Counted from the stretch's first letter, positions 46,815-60,540 are shown. The stretch: 64,000 nt of DNA from Branchiostoma floridae (GCF_000003815.2 NC_049988.1:13019926-13083925), one strand, 5' to 3'. Numbers and translations: made by a program. The notes: generated from the letters alone by a model not told the origin.

Positions 46815-47870
46815 AAACTTTATGTGGCGCAAATAGTAATAAATGCCCGCTCAACGGTTGCTTGGTAAGATATCTTATACTTGATCTTACACCAACTTGT
46901 GGTTTGGTAAATCCGACCAGCAACATTTCCCCGTCCAACGTTTTGCTACAGAAACAACAAGGAAACAGACAGCGCTATATACGTGATACTGGCAAACCAC
47001 CACCATCAACTATGATGTACTTTATCAGACGACATTTAGTACTAACCTCCGCACGTATTATAACTGAATATTTTACCTTGTACATCAGTCTAACAGTGGT
47101 GTGTACTTGTCGGTACAACGTTGATCTACCTACTTGTAAAATCATGTATACCCGGCAGCTTGGTTAATGGTTCAAACGACACAGACAAATTAAGATAAGT
47201 AGCAGCACATAATTCTAACCCCAAACTTGACTTGACAAACATAAGAAGCACTAGAAGATCATTAAATATACATAACACCAAAGCAAACTTGGAAACGCAC
47301 TCACAAATCTGATGAATTGTGCACAATCCCGCGTACATATTGGATGAAGAAAAGAAATACACAGTGTCAATTAAGGAAGCATTTAGATAAGGTTTCCCAT
47401 TCATATCTAAGTCGTAAGTATCCGTGTATTTCACGTTGTCAAACTTTAAGAAATAAGACCCGGCAAATGCGGTACCATGAGACCTTGTAAACCTCACAAA
47501 GGAAATATTACACTTTGTTCTACTTGGTATGTACAGAAACATCATGCACGTTTATTGTATTTGAAACATTTGCCTCAGCCAAAAATATACTGACTGTGCC
47601 GGATTCCGTGCCCTAGACACGGTCTCTGACAATTCACTGACCCTACCACCTCAGAAAGGCTATGTGATTACCTTTATCTTATGTCCTTGTCTTTTCTATG
47701 AGACACTGTTACAATAAGTTACTAAGAGTGCATGCAGTGCCACATTGTCCTTGTCTCTAACATGACTGTTATTGCATCCTTTACAACTAGCAGTGCATTG
47801 CAGTAAGCATTGGTAGACTATACATGTGTGTAGCCTGCGTTTTTTATCTCAATGCTCCAGTGGTTTCCTC
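46815..47870. other. Intergenic, nothing recognised
   Basis: 3' flank of the lipoxygenase gene; no supported exon. Confidence 0.4.
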
Positions 47871-47876
47871 CCTCCT

Positions 47877-50800
47877 CTAGATGCTGATAGCGTTGGGGAT
47901 CTCCGTAGGGTTCAGGTATGGGTACGAAGTCTTTCTCGCCTTGTCTCGCTCGCTGCTCTCTTGAGAGATGGTGGCAAGCTCCTGGCAGAATCTGTAGGTA
48001 TGAAAATGTAACATTAGGTCAACAAGCTCTAAATGGTTAGGCAGTTCAGCACGTACAGCCCAACTAGCCCGTGGCTACTACAACGCGCCAGCCCTGCTGA
48101 CAGACACAAATACAATACAGAAGGAGTTTGACAATAAACAGGATAATGATAAATAGCCAATATTAGTAACAACCAATACCTGACAGAATTGTGAGGTGAA
48201 TCATGTCTACCAAAACAAAATTGCACCCGGGCCAAAACAGACGTCCAATGCTACAACTGTCCTATTACAACGTTTCCACCTTACATCCTGCCACTCGGAG
48301 AGCCGACACCGTGAGGACACACACCAAAACAAACAGATCGGAAACAATACCTCCAACCTCCGATGTCATGGGGGTAATGATACAATCTAGAAGGTGTGTT
48401 GTATATTTCTAAGACTAGCGCAGTAGATATCGTAACAATCACAGAATGGTGTAGGACATAAAGACTTACTCTTTCCACGCCTTGACCCCTATCGGATCGT
48501 ACATGTACTGCCTCTCGAAGTCGCCCAGAGGCTGGGTGCCCCTGTCACTCAGGATCTTGGTGACGACCATGATGTCCAGCGTGTGGGACTTGTCGGGCAG
48601 GGCACTGATGATGTCCTGTTCCGTCAGAGGGTCCTATAGGGGTTAGAGGATAACCATAGTCTTTGATTATTGAACTTAGACATTCAAGTCGTTGAGAAAC
48701 AAAGAGATCACAGAGAGAGAGAGAGAGAGAGAAAGAGAGAGGGAGAGAGAGGGAGAGAGAGGGAGAGAGAGAGAGAAGCTGACTTATATTTTATAAAATG
48801 ATCATCATTGATGAATAAATGCCAAGGGGCCAAAAGTCGACCTTCGTTTTTCATTCACCTACTCATTTACCAAGTGTCATCACAATCAGTCCAGAGGTTC
48901 TTACTTTATTCTTCCCAAAACACAAACACACACAGACACAGACGCCTAAAACTACACCCCCATTTGATTTATAGCGATTACTGTTCGTCTCTAGATCTTC
49001 CTTCCTGGTGTTAAATCGTACATGTATGCATGACTGGACACGCAAGACACAATTATCATACGAGACTGTAGCAAGTACTGATTTAGAAACACATGGGCTG
49101 TCATTTACCTTAGTCTTGGGTGGCTCCCCATGCATGAATGCTGGGTAGTTAGGAGGAAAGGCATACTCGTCGTACTGGGCGAAATTAGCGGCAGCATGGC
49201 TGACACTACAGATGAATATGATGGACGTTACCGTGGCAACGATCTCATCCACAGTGGCGAACTTTCCACCGCCGGGCACTCCCTGAAAACACAATAGAAC
49301 ATTGTTATCAAACACTATATAGTACCAAATTGTCTAAAACATAGCCTGGATACCAGACCCCAGCCCGATCTCAAAAATAGTCGATAGATATTTTAGGGAT
49401 CAGGTCTGGGGTCTGGTATCCAGGCTATCTAGAACACTGCAAAACGGCAAAGTCATAATGATTTCCTGATTGACTGGGAACGAGTATATACCTTGATCTC
49501 ACAGCCTCCCTCTGACTGAGGTCCCCCTAACTCTCGTACCCAGGCCTGTAGCTCGTGATCTTCGGCAATCTTCGCTGGGACGTCTGAAACGGACGATGAT
49601 TATTATTATATGTCTTTGATACCATACCCAATTAAAAACGAAAATGGGTGGTTGACAGCTCATACAATGGATGCTATCGACACTCCTGTCCCCCGTCGAT
49701 TGTCAGTATAAAGAATAAAAAAAATGTATATTGATATTTATCCAAATGGCGCTGACCAGTGCGAAGGCACCATTTTCCCATGGCATAACCACAGGCCATT
49801 ATGTACACCACTTGCGAGCTCCACATGACGGTCAAGTGAAGACCGTTGGCGGTCAAGTGACTGTTCCCTTCGCTCACTCGATGGTTTATTCGGTGGTTAT
49901 ACGTATACGGCCATTCCTTATTTATGACTCCGTATACACCCCAGGGCGGGTCATAAACCCTATACATGTATCATACGTGAATAAGAATGCAGTAACCTAC
50001 CATATGTGGCCTCTACCACCTTCCTGACATACGTGTTGATAGCGTTCCAGATGGGGAGGGCGTCATCACGGTACGGGTAGTTGGGGAGGGCTTCCACGTC
50101 CTCTACCTATAAAAGGGACATGAAAACAGTAAAGAATTGTCAAAACCCCTTGATTTCGTCTTTCGCTGTACAACGTTGTATCAGTTTGCATACAAATTTG
50201 CTACTTGTGCATTTCCAGACCAAAATACTCGTAGAATAACAGTAATAGAAACAAGAGTTACTTACCCCACGATTCTTCAGTTCAGCAGGGAGAGTGCCCT
50301 GGACGTCCAGTCTCCAGTCTTTCCATCTATATGGGAAAATAAGAAGTGACCTTTTACTCGTAAAGTTCCAATTTCAACATTAATTGTTTTACACCATTTC
50401 TCAACATCATCCATGCATGAGACCATTAAAAGTCCACATTCAAGTTTAGAAGAAGATTTTTACTTACACTTTCTTCACAATGTTGAAGAGACCTTCCCTT
50501 CCCATCTGCATCGTTTTGTCAATCCATCCGTCCGGGCAAACCAACCTGTCCAACGCAAGACTGTAGAAAAGAAAAAAGACAATGTTAATGTTTAGAAAAG
50601 TATGCTGTTGTATGATCTGTCTCATCAATACGTACCATAGAAATTCTATGTTTTATCATTTTATCATTTATCATTTTTTCATCAAAAGTTTAAAGATTTC
50701 TTTAATGACAATCAAGATGAAATTTATTTTCGCAGTCTGCAATAGATATCAGTCATAACATTTACTTGCTATGGCCTAAATACAGTATGACATATGAGCA

Positions 50801-53800
50801 ATTATCATTTCTATCGCTAGGGGGCGCTCACGTGTTGATAGCCAGCAGGTACAGGAAGTGAGGCGCCATCAGACGGAACATCGGGTGCGATGCAGACAGT
50901 TGGCGATGGGTGCAGATCGCGCAGGACTCGGCAATGAGATGGGTCAGTCCTAGACAAAAAAGAAACCCAAAACATGCAGTTATAACATACCTTTTGTTAT
51001 CCCGAAATATAACTATAAACAAATCATCGGTTTCATAAGTATGACAATGAATACATCAATTTCAAACAGTTTATCTGGGTTCTTCTGATAAAATAATAAG
51101 TACCAGTAGACTAGTCACCTGCTGTAGTGATTGCACAACGTTGTGTTGTCCAGGGCTACTGAAACGGAGATGGGCCCCGCCCTATGCGCCATCAGGCGCG
51201 GGAAATACTTTGACTGACTAATACAATGATAATCTTGACCTACCAAGATGAGTGCATGATTGGTGATAAGAGCAGTCGGCCATGTTGTACCACATCTTCG
51301 CCATCATCCACGTGTACTCATGGTCCGAGGGAAGAAACACCTGAGACATAGATCATAGATAAGAGAGTCGTAAAGCGGATGTGACGTAAAGCAGGAAACA
51401 GGATGGCGACCGGAAGGTGTCATAAATTTAAACATGGTGGTGTCCATGGACGGAGGCAATACAAAACAGTTTAACTTACGTCAAACTTGAAATAGATACC
51501 ATCACATCAACAATCAGACCCAAAATAAATGGAAAGACAAAAGAATAATTCAACGATTGTTTTTTAAAAAGCTAACCGGATTGTCTGGTCCCTTCATTGG
51601 GAAAAGCTGAATGGCGATCGGCATGAGATCCTTATCCTTGTTCACGAACAGAAGAGCGTACGGTGCGGTCATCTGTGGAAAAAGGAAACATTTTGATGAG
51701 AAATGCAAAGAAACCTGTTTGTAATTTACTCTCCAGCCAAAGGTAACATTTCAATATTTACTGTTATTTCTATTTTATATCTACCTAGTACGGCAATTTC
51801 ATCTAAAAGTTGACATTACATTATCCTACTGCTGCGTTCAAGCTACATGATTGTGCCAACAAAAATATGGGTAGTTATGACAATTGCCTAAAGTTGCTGG
51901 TGCTATCACAGTAGCGCCATCTTGCGTTCGCACAAGTCTTCGCACTACTAATGACATTTGCTATTCTAGTACATGTATATGTTTTGATGTATTTTGGGAG
52001 GTTAAAAAATTTTCCGCAGTAACGATCGACAGCACATGTATTTCACCTCCCTCTCTTCCTAAATGTTTTGCTAAAATTGCCACCAAAGGTCATATTTTAC
52101 GCCATACCGTTCTGTCATTTTTACACTTGGTTCCCTCCAAGAACGTCAGGTCAACGATGTAGAGCCGCTTAGCTCCCAGGGCATCCTCAAGGGAAAGTCC
52201 CTCCAGATGGGGCTCCAACATCTCAGCTGTCACTCCAAAACTGGAGAAAATATAATAAAAAAACAGAAGTTATGCTGCAGTTCCAAGGTCACATACCAGG
52301 GGGCCAAAATCGACCTTGACCTTTGTCTTCCCAACACCTACCTACAAAAAAAATATATTTAGTTATGCTGATTACAAATATTCGGAAACACAGAGACACC
52401 CAAAACTATATGACTGTACATTTTCATGGAGATGGAGATACAAAGCACGCGAAATATTGACGTCACTGATTTCAGGGTACCAGCGGGCATGACGGACAAA
52501 GTTTCACTGTCATGGGAGAGATAGTACAAACAGTGTGTAAGGAAGAACGCCAAAATGGAATTTCCGATTAATTATGAATGTACAACAGAACGTAACATGC
52601 TCCTTTTACCTCTGTGAACGGGTACTGTTTCTGGTGGTGTTTGTAAGTTCGCAACTTTCAAGATGCTTTTAATGGATTAGAATATTTGGGTAGATATTTA
52701 GGTCCAGACGAAACGTGGCAATTTTGGCCCCCCTAGCAGTATTTTCAGATACCACACTAGTCCACAGCATTACAAACCCACCCATTTCTTAATTACCAGT
52801 AGTTTGGTTCAGTCCATAGACAGCTGGTCTGTCCGGCGAGGTCAATGACTCCCGGCTTAAGACTTATTGAGCCTCAACTGTTATAACGCATGTTAGACTA
52901 GGGCTATGGCCGCTATGCCATCAAGCAATTTACAAAAACTCTAAATATTTTACAGAGGTATGTATATGAGATGTTCGATTTTTTGTTTCAATGTTTTTTT
53001 TACATTTCTTTGTTATTCACTACGTAATATTGACACTTCCTTACTTCTCTGGGATTTCACTGCAGAGCTTGAAAAGAGTCGGGTTGCATCCCATCAGCCT
53101 TTGCTCGCCGAAGTTGAGATCTTCCTTCCAATAGTTCATCCCCTGGTGAAGTAGAAAAAAAATAAACACCAATGTATATGCGTTAATATACAACTAACAA
53201 TTATGGTAAACCTATATATGCAACATAGCATACCGGCAAATCATACTCCAATAGTAATATTCACCAATTCTAGAAATAATTGCTCTGTTAGAAAATGTGT
53301 TCTTCTGTGTATGATTCTTTTTTGTGTGCTTGTTTTGTATAACTTAAAGGCTTTCTCCACCTAGTAGTTATTAAGTATATTCTTCCATATGAATCATAAT
53401 ATTGTATGTCAAATATGTCATTTGCGTTTATATCATATAACTGATGTGTACATTTAACTGTGTTGAAAGGTAACTCTCGTTATATATTCTCCATATAGAT
53501 GTTAGGTAAAGTGTTTTATGTAAGGACCACTTGTTGATTTCCGTTGCCATGACGACGTGACTTGCGAACGTAAACTGAAGGCTCTTTTGTGTCGTGGACA
53601 CAAGTCATTTCACTTAAGCCAAGGGGTTATAAGTCTTATAATTGGTTAAGCTACAGTATGAATCAGCTGGACAATTCGCGCATTTAGAGAGTCCCAACGG
53701 AGGATTTACGCCCTAAAGGTTCTAAATAGTGCGGATCGGGGGTATAGAATGGCGCGGTTTGTACAGTGAGTGGCGGTGTATTGGGCGCGGAATGCCGCCG

Positions 53801-56800
53801 TTTCACAGCCACCTGCCGCTAAGGTCCCAGGGGCTTTACATCTGTCACCTGACACCATGGGTGTTCTATGTCTTGTAGTAACCTTTGGGATAGTTAGTAC
53901 AACGAACTGAGCGCGCCTGGGACAATTCTGGACTATATCTAGGGGGATGTTTAGAATTGATATTCGCGATAGTTGCCCGAGTAAAGTTATAAGAGAAGTT
54001 CTTTTTCTGCATTCTACAACTGTTTTTTTTTTCACAAACATGTAAATACGCACAATAAGTGAGAAAGATGATTATGCTAAACAATCATAATAAAGCAGCT
54101 GTATAAGAGAGGTCAGAAGTTTTAAAGTTTATATGTTGGCCATCAAACGAATTTATCTTTCAGCGCAAATTGAGTATCGTATATGAAATGGAATACACGT
54201 TACATAAGAAAATTATCAGGCAAAGTGTTGCAATAAAACAGACGTGAACTAAAGAAAGGCATTAAGAAAGAATGAATATCGTAATCTAAACATATCATAA
54301 GCTTCACGAGCTCGAGATCTCATGAACTATGATATGAACATGATTGAAGACAGATCTTGGTAACTGTTCACCTTTGACATTTTCATGTTACTTAAACTGT
54401 ATAGGAAATGTTGCTGATCCCAGTGGATCAGTGAGACATCGCCTCCAGCTCTGACGTCATGACACACATTTAGCTTGTTTCCCAGCAATACGTGCGTTGG
54501 GTAAAGACGCCATGTGTTTATTATACACCAAACCATTAGAGATTATACAGAATCCTATTCTGTACTATACAAAAGCGTGTTACCTACATTTAAACTGGCG
54601 TACCAATATAATGAATAACGACATTAATCCAAGCTAGCCGTCAGAGGAATCTATCTTGATATTTCATCGCACACATATAATGCATGCTGGCACCACAGGG
54701 ATTAAATGACTGTCTGTGTNNNNNNNNNNNNNNNNNNNNNNNNNNNNNNNNNNNNNNNNNNNNNNNNNNNNNNNNNNNNNNNNNNNNNNNNNNNNNNNNN
54801 NNNNNNNNNNNNNNNNNNNCACACACACACACACACACATACACACACACGCACACACACAGTAACTCCACCTCTCATTCAAGTCAAAACGTTTTACACA
54901 TACCCGATAATCGTTGGAAAACTGCTCATCTCTTGGCAAGTCTTTGCCCTATAGGAAAATAGAGATTTACATGATTTTAGTCACAAACGATAAGGAAATT
55001 CTAATACATATAGTGACATTTTCTTTTAGGGGGGGGGCTGGGGGCTCAGGATTTCTTACAGAAAATGACGTCAAGAAATACCGCAAGTAGTTTGGGTCAA
55101 GACGTGTTAGGTGGCCCATAGTATCTTGTATCAAGTTCTACCTTACGTCAACAGGAAGCTCAAGTAGGTGCGGTCCGAACTTACACTTCGCAAATTGTAA
55201 AGCAAAGAGACTTCATTGTCTTTTCATACAATGAGACAGGAAATTGTTCTTAAACGGTAAAACCTCAGTTAATGAACGAGCTGCCCTAGCCTAACCTGAA
55301 GAGGGAAGTACAGGCTTATGATACATGACCTTTTGACCTTGAACAAAAGGTTTAGTTGTTGGCTATTACCGTGCGATCCAACTTTATGTTGTTATTACCT
55401 CAATGAGAAAGTGGTATAGTTTGGCTAACCACCTTGTTCGGCGGTGCATTTTATAATCTCGTTCTACCACCCGATTCCCTGCTGTACCCACCTGTACCGG
55501 CAGCCCCTCCACGTTCTGCTTGTATTGGTACAGCTGTCTCTTGAGGTTGAGCAGCCGGGTACGCTGGTCGGTGTGCTGTTCAAACTGTGGTAGACAGCTG
55601 TCGTACGGTGTCAAGAACAGCCGGTCGCCTGCGTTCACCCACCTGTTAATATATTACAGCATTGATGTTAATTTTAGTTCCAAAGATCTGGAGAGTTTTC
55701 ATTCGTACATCCATGACCTATTTAGAGTTTTTGTAAGTTTCTTAATACAATATAAAGTTAACTCAATCATGTCCATTTAGACATCACAAGCAATCATTCT
55801 CAACACCTGCCATCCTTGAGTGAATACAAAATATTTTTGTATACATGACTGTTTTCCTTGGCCACGTTACAATTAACAAGAAGTTCCTATGGCGTATGTA
55901 AAACAATGCCCGTACGACCAGTCTCACTAGTCTGTACCATACTGACTACGCTGGCTGATAATTGTGAGAATGATTTGCCAGGGGTACAGGAGAGCAAACA
56001 TCAACCTCACCATGGACTGACTTTCCTGGCCAATTTCCCGATTTTTCCCCCCGAATATAATTCTACTATCCCCGCACCCCCGTAGAAAGGCCTGGTGGAG
56101 GCTCGCCTGGTATCCAGCCTTATTATAGCTCCAGAGTCTCTTCTGTCCTAACCGTATTTGCGGAGAGGACAGAAGAGACTCGAGAGCTATAATAAGGCTG
56201 AATACAGGCTAGGTGAAGGTTACAGTCTCACCTCTGCACTGGGAAAACAAACTTAGTCGGTTCTCCGATGATGTCCACAGTGATGACCTCCACGAACCAG
56301 TCATCCACCTTCATGGAGTCATCCCTCCAGATCTCAATCTCCTTCACGTCGTTCGGCAGCCTGGCGTCACTGATCTTAAACGTGTCCAGACTGCCCGCTT
56401 CGAAGTCGTTCTTCCAGCGGCAGTCGAGCAGGACGTCCCGGGTGCGGTTGCCCTTGATGTCGTGCAGGGCGATGAAGACGTTCCCGTCGGTGCCCCCGCC
56501 TTTGACGTCGCCTGTCCGCACCGTGACGACGGCGTCAACCGTGGAGTTTTCACTGCTACAATTTGCTCCCATGTTCTTAAACAGCTGTAAAAGTTCTGCC
56601 TGTAAGGGAAAGAAAATCAAGCATGAATAACGTATGAATTTTAGCGTATATTATGTAATGTACAGAGTCAACCGTGGAGTTCTCGATGCTACACGCTGCT
56701 CCCATGTCCTTAAATCACTTACAAGTCCACCTGCCTGTGGACGAAGGAGACTTAAGCATGGATATCATAACATTTGAAACACAGCAATTCTGATACTTCG

Positions 56801-57828
56801 AAAGATACACAAATATCGATAAAATAAGCCTGTGGGTGAAAAAAAAATTAGGTATGAATATGTCACGTATGTAGTCTCCATGCAGATTTGTCAGCTGGAG
56901 AAGAATTTGGCCAAATAGGGACGAATAAGTTACCGTGGGATTTCAGTCAGTCGTTTGCAGTTTATCTATCCACCGGCCGGACAGTTCACTCCTAGGCCAA
57001 TTAACTCCTACTGGTCATCATTTTACTCCTAACTTGGCCAAAGTCCCCTATTACTAGTACGAGGGGCGTTCAAGAAGTAATCGCCCTGACCCACTTCCAG
57101 TTGTCTGATCTAGATGAAATTTTGCATATGTAATGATTCATATCTCTATAGGTTATGTTGCAAAAAACAGCTCTGAAATAATTTTGGTTTTTGATTTAAA
57201 GGTGTTTGAACTGAGTCAGGTGTGAAATGGACCAGGTGTGAAATGGAGCCAGTTGAGTGTCGCGCAGTGATCCGGTTTTTGTATTTGAAAGGACGCATAC
57301 CAAATGAGACTTTTGATGAAATAAAAGAAACTTATGGTGATGATTCCCCATCATATGACCTTGTAAAACGCTGGCATTGTGAATTCAAACATGGCCGGAA
57401 GTCTGTGGAAACAGCTCCCAGACCTGGTCGTCCCACTTCTGCCATTGATGAGGCATCTGTTGCAGGACCAACCTGGGGCGTCCTACAAAAACGGTGCACA
57501 GAGCTGCATCAAACGATGGTAGAAATGCATAACTCTGGGTGATTCCTATGAAGAGAAAGAATAATAACTGCACCAAGTATCATTAATCTCCTCCTTTGGG
57601 AAATGGGTCAGGGCGATTACTTCTTGAACGCCCCTCGTACTAGTGTTATTCGGCCAGGTCGGAGTCTGGTAGAAACTATAAGATATGGACCACATCAGTT
57701 GTGATGAACTATTTCTAAAGTTCATCATGTATAAGCTAGTCAGTTGCTTACCATGCTGAGCTAATCAAACACTGTAGATCTATCCTAAGCTGTAGATGAC
57801 CTGCTGCTGACGAAACTTGTGGTTCTAC
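47877..57828 (-). CDS. Animal lipoxygenase with N-terminal PLAT domain
   Basis: Adds O2 to polyunsaturated fatty acids. Exons in order: 57752-57828 (ATG at its last three bases), 56232-56599, 55492-55642, 54904-54948, [one expected exon not found], 53045-53142, 52108-52240, 51577-51672, 51244-51340, 50832-50949, 50468-50560, 50266-50326, 50001-50106, 49492-49583, 49109-49282, 48470-48633, 47877-47991; phases agree throughout. The 368 bp exon is the PLAT/LH2 domain ([32 protein letters not shown]). The catalytic domain has [15 protein letters not shown], then iron ligands HQSCTH, the later His and Asn of SHAAAN, and the C-terminal isoleucine of PNAISI-stop. The His/Asn pair resembles 5-LOX rather than 12/15-LOX. 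About 638 residues are visible; roughly 55-60 are missing between SNDYR and GMNYWKED, perhaps in the gap at 54720. The substrate position cannot be told from this. Confidence 0.9.
48714..48777. repeat. (GA)n microsatellite
   Basis: GAGA run with GGGAGAGA interruptions in a lipoxygenase intron. Confidence 0.9.
49342..49427. mobile_element. Foldback element (86 bp hairpin)
   Basis: TAGCCTGGATACCAGACCCC and its inverted copy enclose a short AT-rich loop. Flanks TCTAAAACA and TCTAGAACA suggest a 9 bp target duplication. Ends are shared with 21384-21494 but the arms differ. Confidence 0.8.
51150..51200. mobile_element. SINE-like fragment
   Basis: GGGCTACTGAAACGGAGATGGGC is the reverse complement of the core at 17890-17925. 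Intronic. Confidence 0.45.
54720..54819. other. Assembly gap (100 N) in a CA repeat
   Basis: The right flank is a (CA)n run to about 54860. The gap lies in the lipoxygenase intron where one coding exon is missing. Confidence 0.9.
56103..56211. mobile_element. Foldback element (109 bp hairpin)
   Basis: Same family as 21384-21494: GCCTGGTATCCAGCC ... GAGTCTCTTCTGTCCT, loop CGTATTTGCG, then the inverted arm. Flanks GGTGGAGGC and GGTGAAGGT may be a 9 bp duplication. It lies 20 bp downstream (in transcript sense) of the PLAT exon donor. Confidence 0.8.
57060..57637 (+). mobile_element. Non-autonomous mariner, copy 2 (578 bp)
   Basis: Ends CGAGGGGCGTTCAAGAAGTA and inverted complement, with TA target duplications at 57058-57059 and 57638-57639. 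The plus-strand frame 57222-57542 has the transposase N-terminal HTH ([20 protein letters not shown], then [33 protein letters not shown]) fused directly to the C-terminal end ([19 protein letters not shown]). The catalytic core is gone. It sits in the lipoxygenase gene between the first and the PLAT exon. Confidence 0.9.
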
Positions 57829-58360
57829 CTGCAAGTTATGACTACACAGTACACACACAGGCTACCTTGGGAGGGCATTGCTTAAGTAATAAGGTTACCA
57901 CCTACTTCTCAGAGCTAACGAAGGACGAATTGGCCCAATGTAGAATCTTGATCGTATCAAAGAGGAGAGAAAGTCCAAGTTGTAACCCAAAACCGTCCAA
58001 AGACGGGGTATTCAAAATAAGGCAAAATGGCACCAGTGGTGCTTAAACCAAGTCGGAAAGAGTGGGCGGCCATTGGTTGGGATAAGCTCAGACAATAACA
58101 ACGAACTTCAACCCATGCCGAACATTCTTTTCGTTAACTCCAGATCACTTTATAATAAGATGGAAGAATGTCGAATTCGTCTTTATTACATGAATACAAT
58201 ATACAAAAACGTGATAAAAAAAACAAACAATTTTCCTGACGCACAATTGAACATCGCAGAGACGAAAGCAGAGCAATTAGAACTGGGCAATGAGAGGTCT
58301 AATAGACTAGTAATCCGTTCGTTCATTCTTTCATTCAAAATAAGCTAGTTTGTTGCTCAC

Positions 58361-58440
58361 CATGCTGAACTTATTATAGATCGCTACTAAGCTCTGGATG
58401 GCTAGCTGTTGGCCAAACTTGTAGTTGCAGTGGCAGAGGA
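58361..58440 (-). pseudogene. Duplicate of the lipoxygenase start exon (copy B)
   Basis: This ~80 bp matches 57752-57828 and ends at CAGCATG|GTGAGC, also a donor. In phase 0 it is open leftward and would add YKFGQQLAIQSLVAIYNKFSM to the protein, but its acceptor is poor. It may be an alternative or a decayed first coding exon. Confidence 0.4.
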
Positions 58441-58909
58441 TTATTTTTTTTACAAAGACTGAGCCAGGTGGTCTCTGAGTGGTTTCTTTATTTCGCAGAA
58501 ATGATAAAACGTTGTCTGATCGGTCACGAAGTACCTCGTGACCAAAATCCAAGTCTGTGATTGGTTGAAAGTATGTGGCAAGACCAGTTTTCAGCTTAGG
58601 CCACACCGACTTAATTTTTTGGATGACATCCGCGCGCGCAGTGATTTCACCTGTTCTCAAAAGAAACCTGTGGCCATATATCATCCCATATGATGGGCAT
58701 ATCAATCAGAATGTTATGCTTACCGAAGGACCTGCTCTCCGTGGTAAGGAGAAAAGAATGGTCTGGGTGTTTAGTCCTGTGGTTTCGCAGTATTTTTTAT
58801 TTCTGCTGGATTTTTCCTTTTTTTCGCCCGCGTGCATCAGTTTTGGGGTCTCCAGAGGACGTCAACCATGAAATTAAGTCGGTGTGGCTTGATCAGTTGG
58901 CCTGCTCCT

Positions 58910-60540
58910 AGTCAAACCACCTCCATCCGGGATCCCTCCCGGGGCTAATTGTCACCACCGTCGAATGTATGCAATCCATCTTGGAAGATCAGAATTAGGT
59001 ATACAAAAACATTGTATTTCCAGTTACAGTCATGAATAAAAGGGCCGGTCAGTCGGCAGGAACATTTTTCCTTTTTTTTCTGTGTTTTTTTTTCTCTTCA
59101 GATTTTGACCGAAGTGATCCAACGATTACAGTTGATCAAAACATGTAAAACATGAACAAATGAAATGCAAAAGGGTACTGGCTTTTTCAACTTCATAATA
59201 TCATACATATCCATACATTGTACAAGCTACACGTTTATTTAAAAACTAAACAGAGAAGTACAATTTTTATTAAATATGTTTATTTGAACTGTTCAAAGCG
59301 TCAATCTGAGTGTGAAGTACAGGAAATTTAGCCTGATTAAATCTCGCATATAGCAGCCCGCCAAACCGGGCAGGGGTCAGTTACATCCCTGGACAGCGGA
59401 GTTTGCGTTACACAGACTACAGGAACTTTAGCTGTTCTGAATTCCATCCCTTTTGAGAGAGAAGAGAACTGGTTTATTTATGTCAGCGGGTGACAAAAAA
59501 TGCTACGGCTGGCAGTTTTTGCAAGGGTCGGTTGGAAACCGGAAATACAACATTTTGTCCAGGCCGTAGGGAAGAGTTTGATTAGGTTGGGCAGATCACT
59601 TATGATTTGATTTGATTTCAGTCAGACATTAAAAAAAAACACAGGAATCTTCACTTTTCAGTTTTGGTGTGTCCGGGGTATGCCTACCGTAAATTCAATT
59701 CAACGTAGCCTTTATATGTCTAGCCTTTATCGACCTATATATCTGTATCCATGCACATTACGTAATCTAAAATCTCGCGCATGCGTACTCATAGCGGCCA
59801 CTTGGAACCTTGCGTAATAGAGAAATATGCCCACGTCCCTCCTCCTTTCGGAGAGGAGGGGCACTGCAGGTCGTTGGGTATTTGTGTCACGCTTGTCCAC
59901 AGGAAGTCATTCAGGGTCACCCATGATTGCCACCGTGCGCTGAGCGACCAATGAAACATTCTGCTCTGGAGGATCTATTAGTGAAATATTTGCACATCTC
60001 GTCAGACCAGTTTTTCCAGTCCATCTAACAATAGAATTGACCCCGAAAGGTAAAATTCAGAACACAGCATACACCATTTTTCAGGGCTGCTAGCCCTCAT
60101 CAAGGAGGTTAAAATCCTCCTGGCCCTCATGCTTAGGGCTGCAATTTGAAGTTGAAAGACTTTTTTATAGCCACATGTCAACTACAAATGTGCAATGATT
60201 TAATCATAACAACATCTTCATTATGTACGCAACTCTAGGCAGGTGATTAAGTGTACTTTATTGTACGTACAAGCGGTCGACAGGAATAGACAGTAAAACA
60301 GACAACTACACCTCTGCAGCTTCGATATAGATTAGTAGTCATGATCATCCCCTAGCTCTTCAAAGTAGGAAGCAATATAAGTACTGTTATTCATATTTGT
60401 AATAACAGTGGCTAAAATTGTTATATCCCCAAGAACAAGCCTCTGAAATATTGTCAAGTAGGACCAACAAGTTGGTAAGGGTGGGCGAAGTGCCTGTTTT
60501 CTAGTTGAAAACCATGCGTACTATTACGTATACATTAGAC
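58910..60540. other. Long 5' intron of the lipoxygenase gene, nothing recognised
   Basis: No exon or repeat that I can match; a small hairpin AGGGCTGCTAGCCCT occurs at 60083. Confidence 0.4.

Noticed and set aside
53706-54053. Minus-strand frame considered for the missing lipoxygenase exon
   Set aside because: No phase 0 splice sites and no resemblance to the expected segment.
54327-54536. Second candidate for the missing lipoxygenase exon
   Set aside because: The acceptor at about 54400 leads at once to a stop in the required phase.
58575-58911. Plus-strand frames in the lipoxygenase 5' region
   Set aside because: Poly-T and low-complexity translation with no motif.
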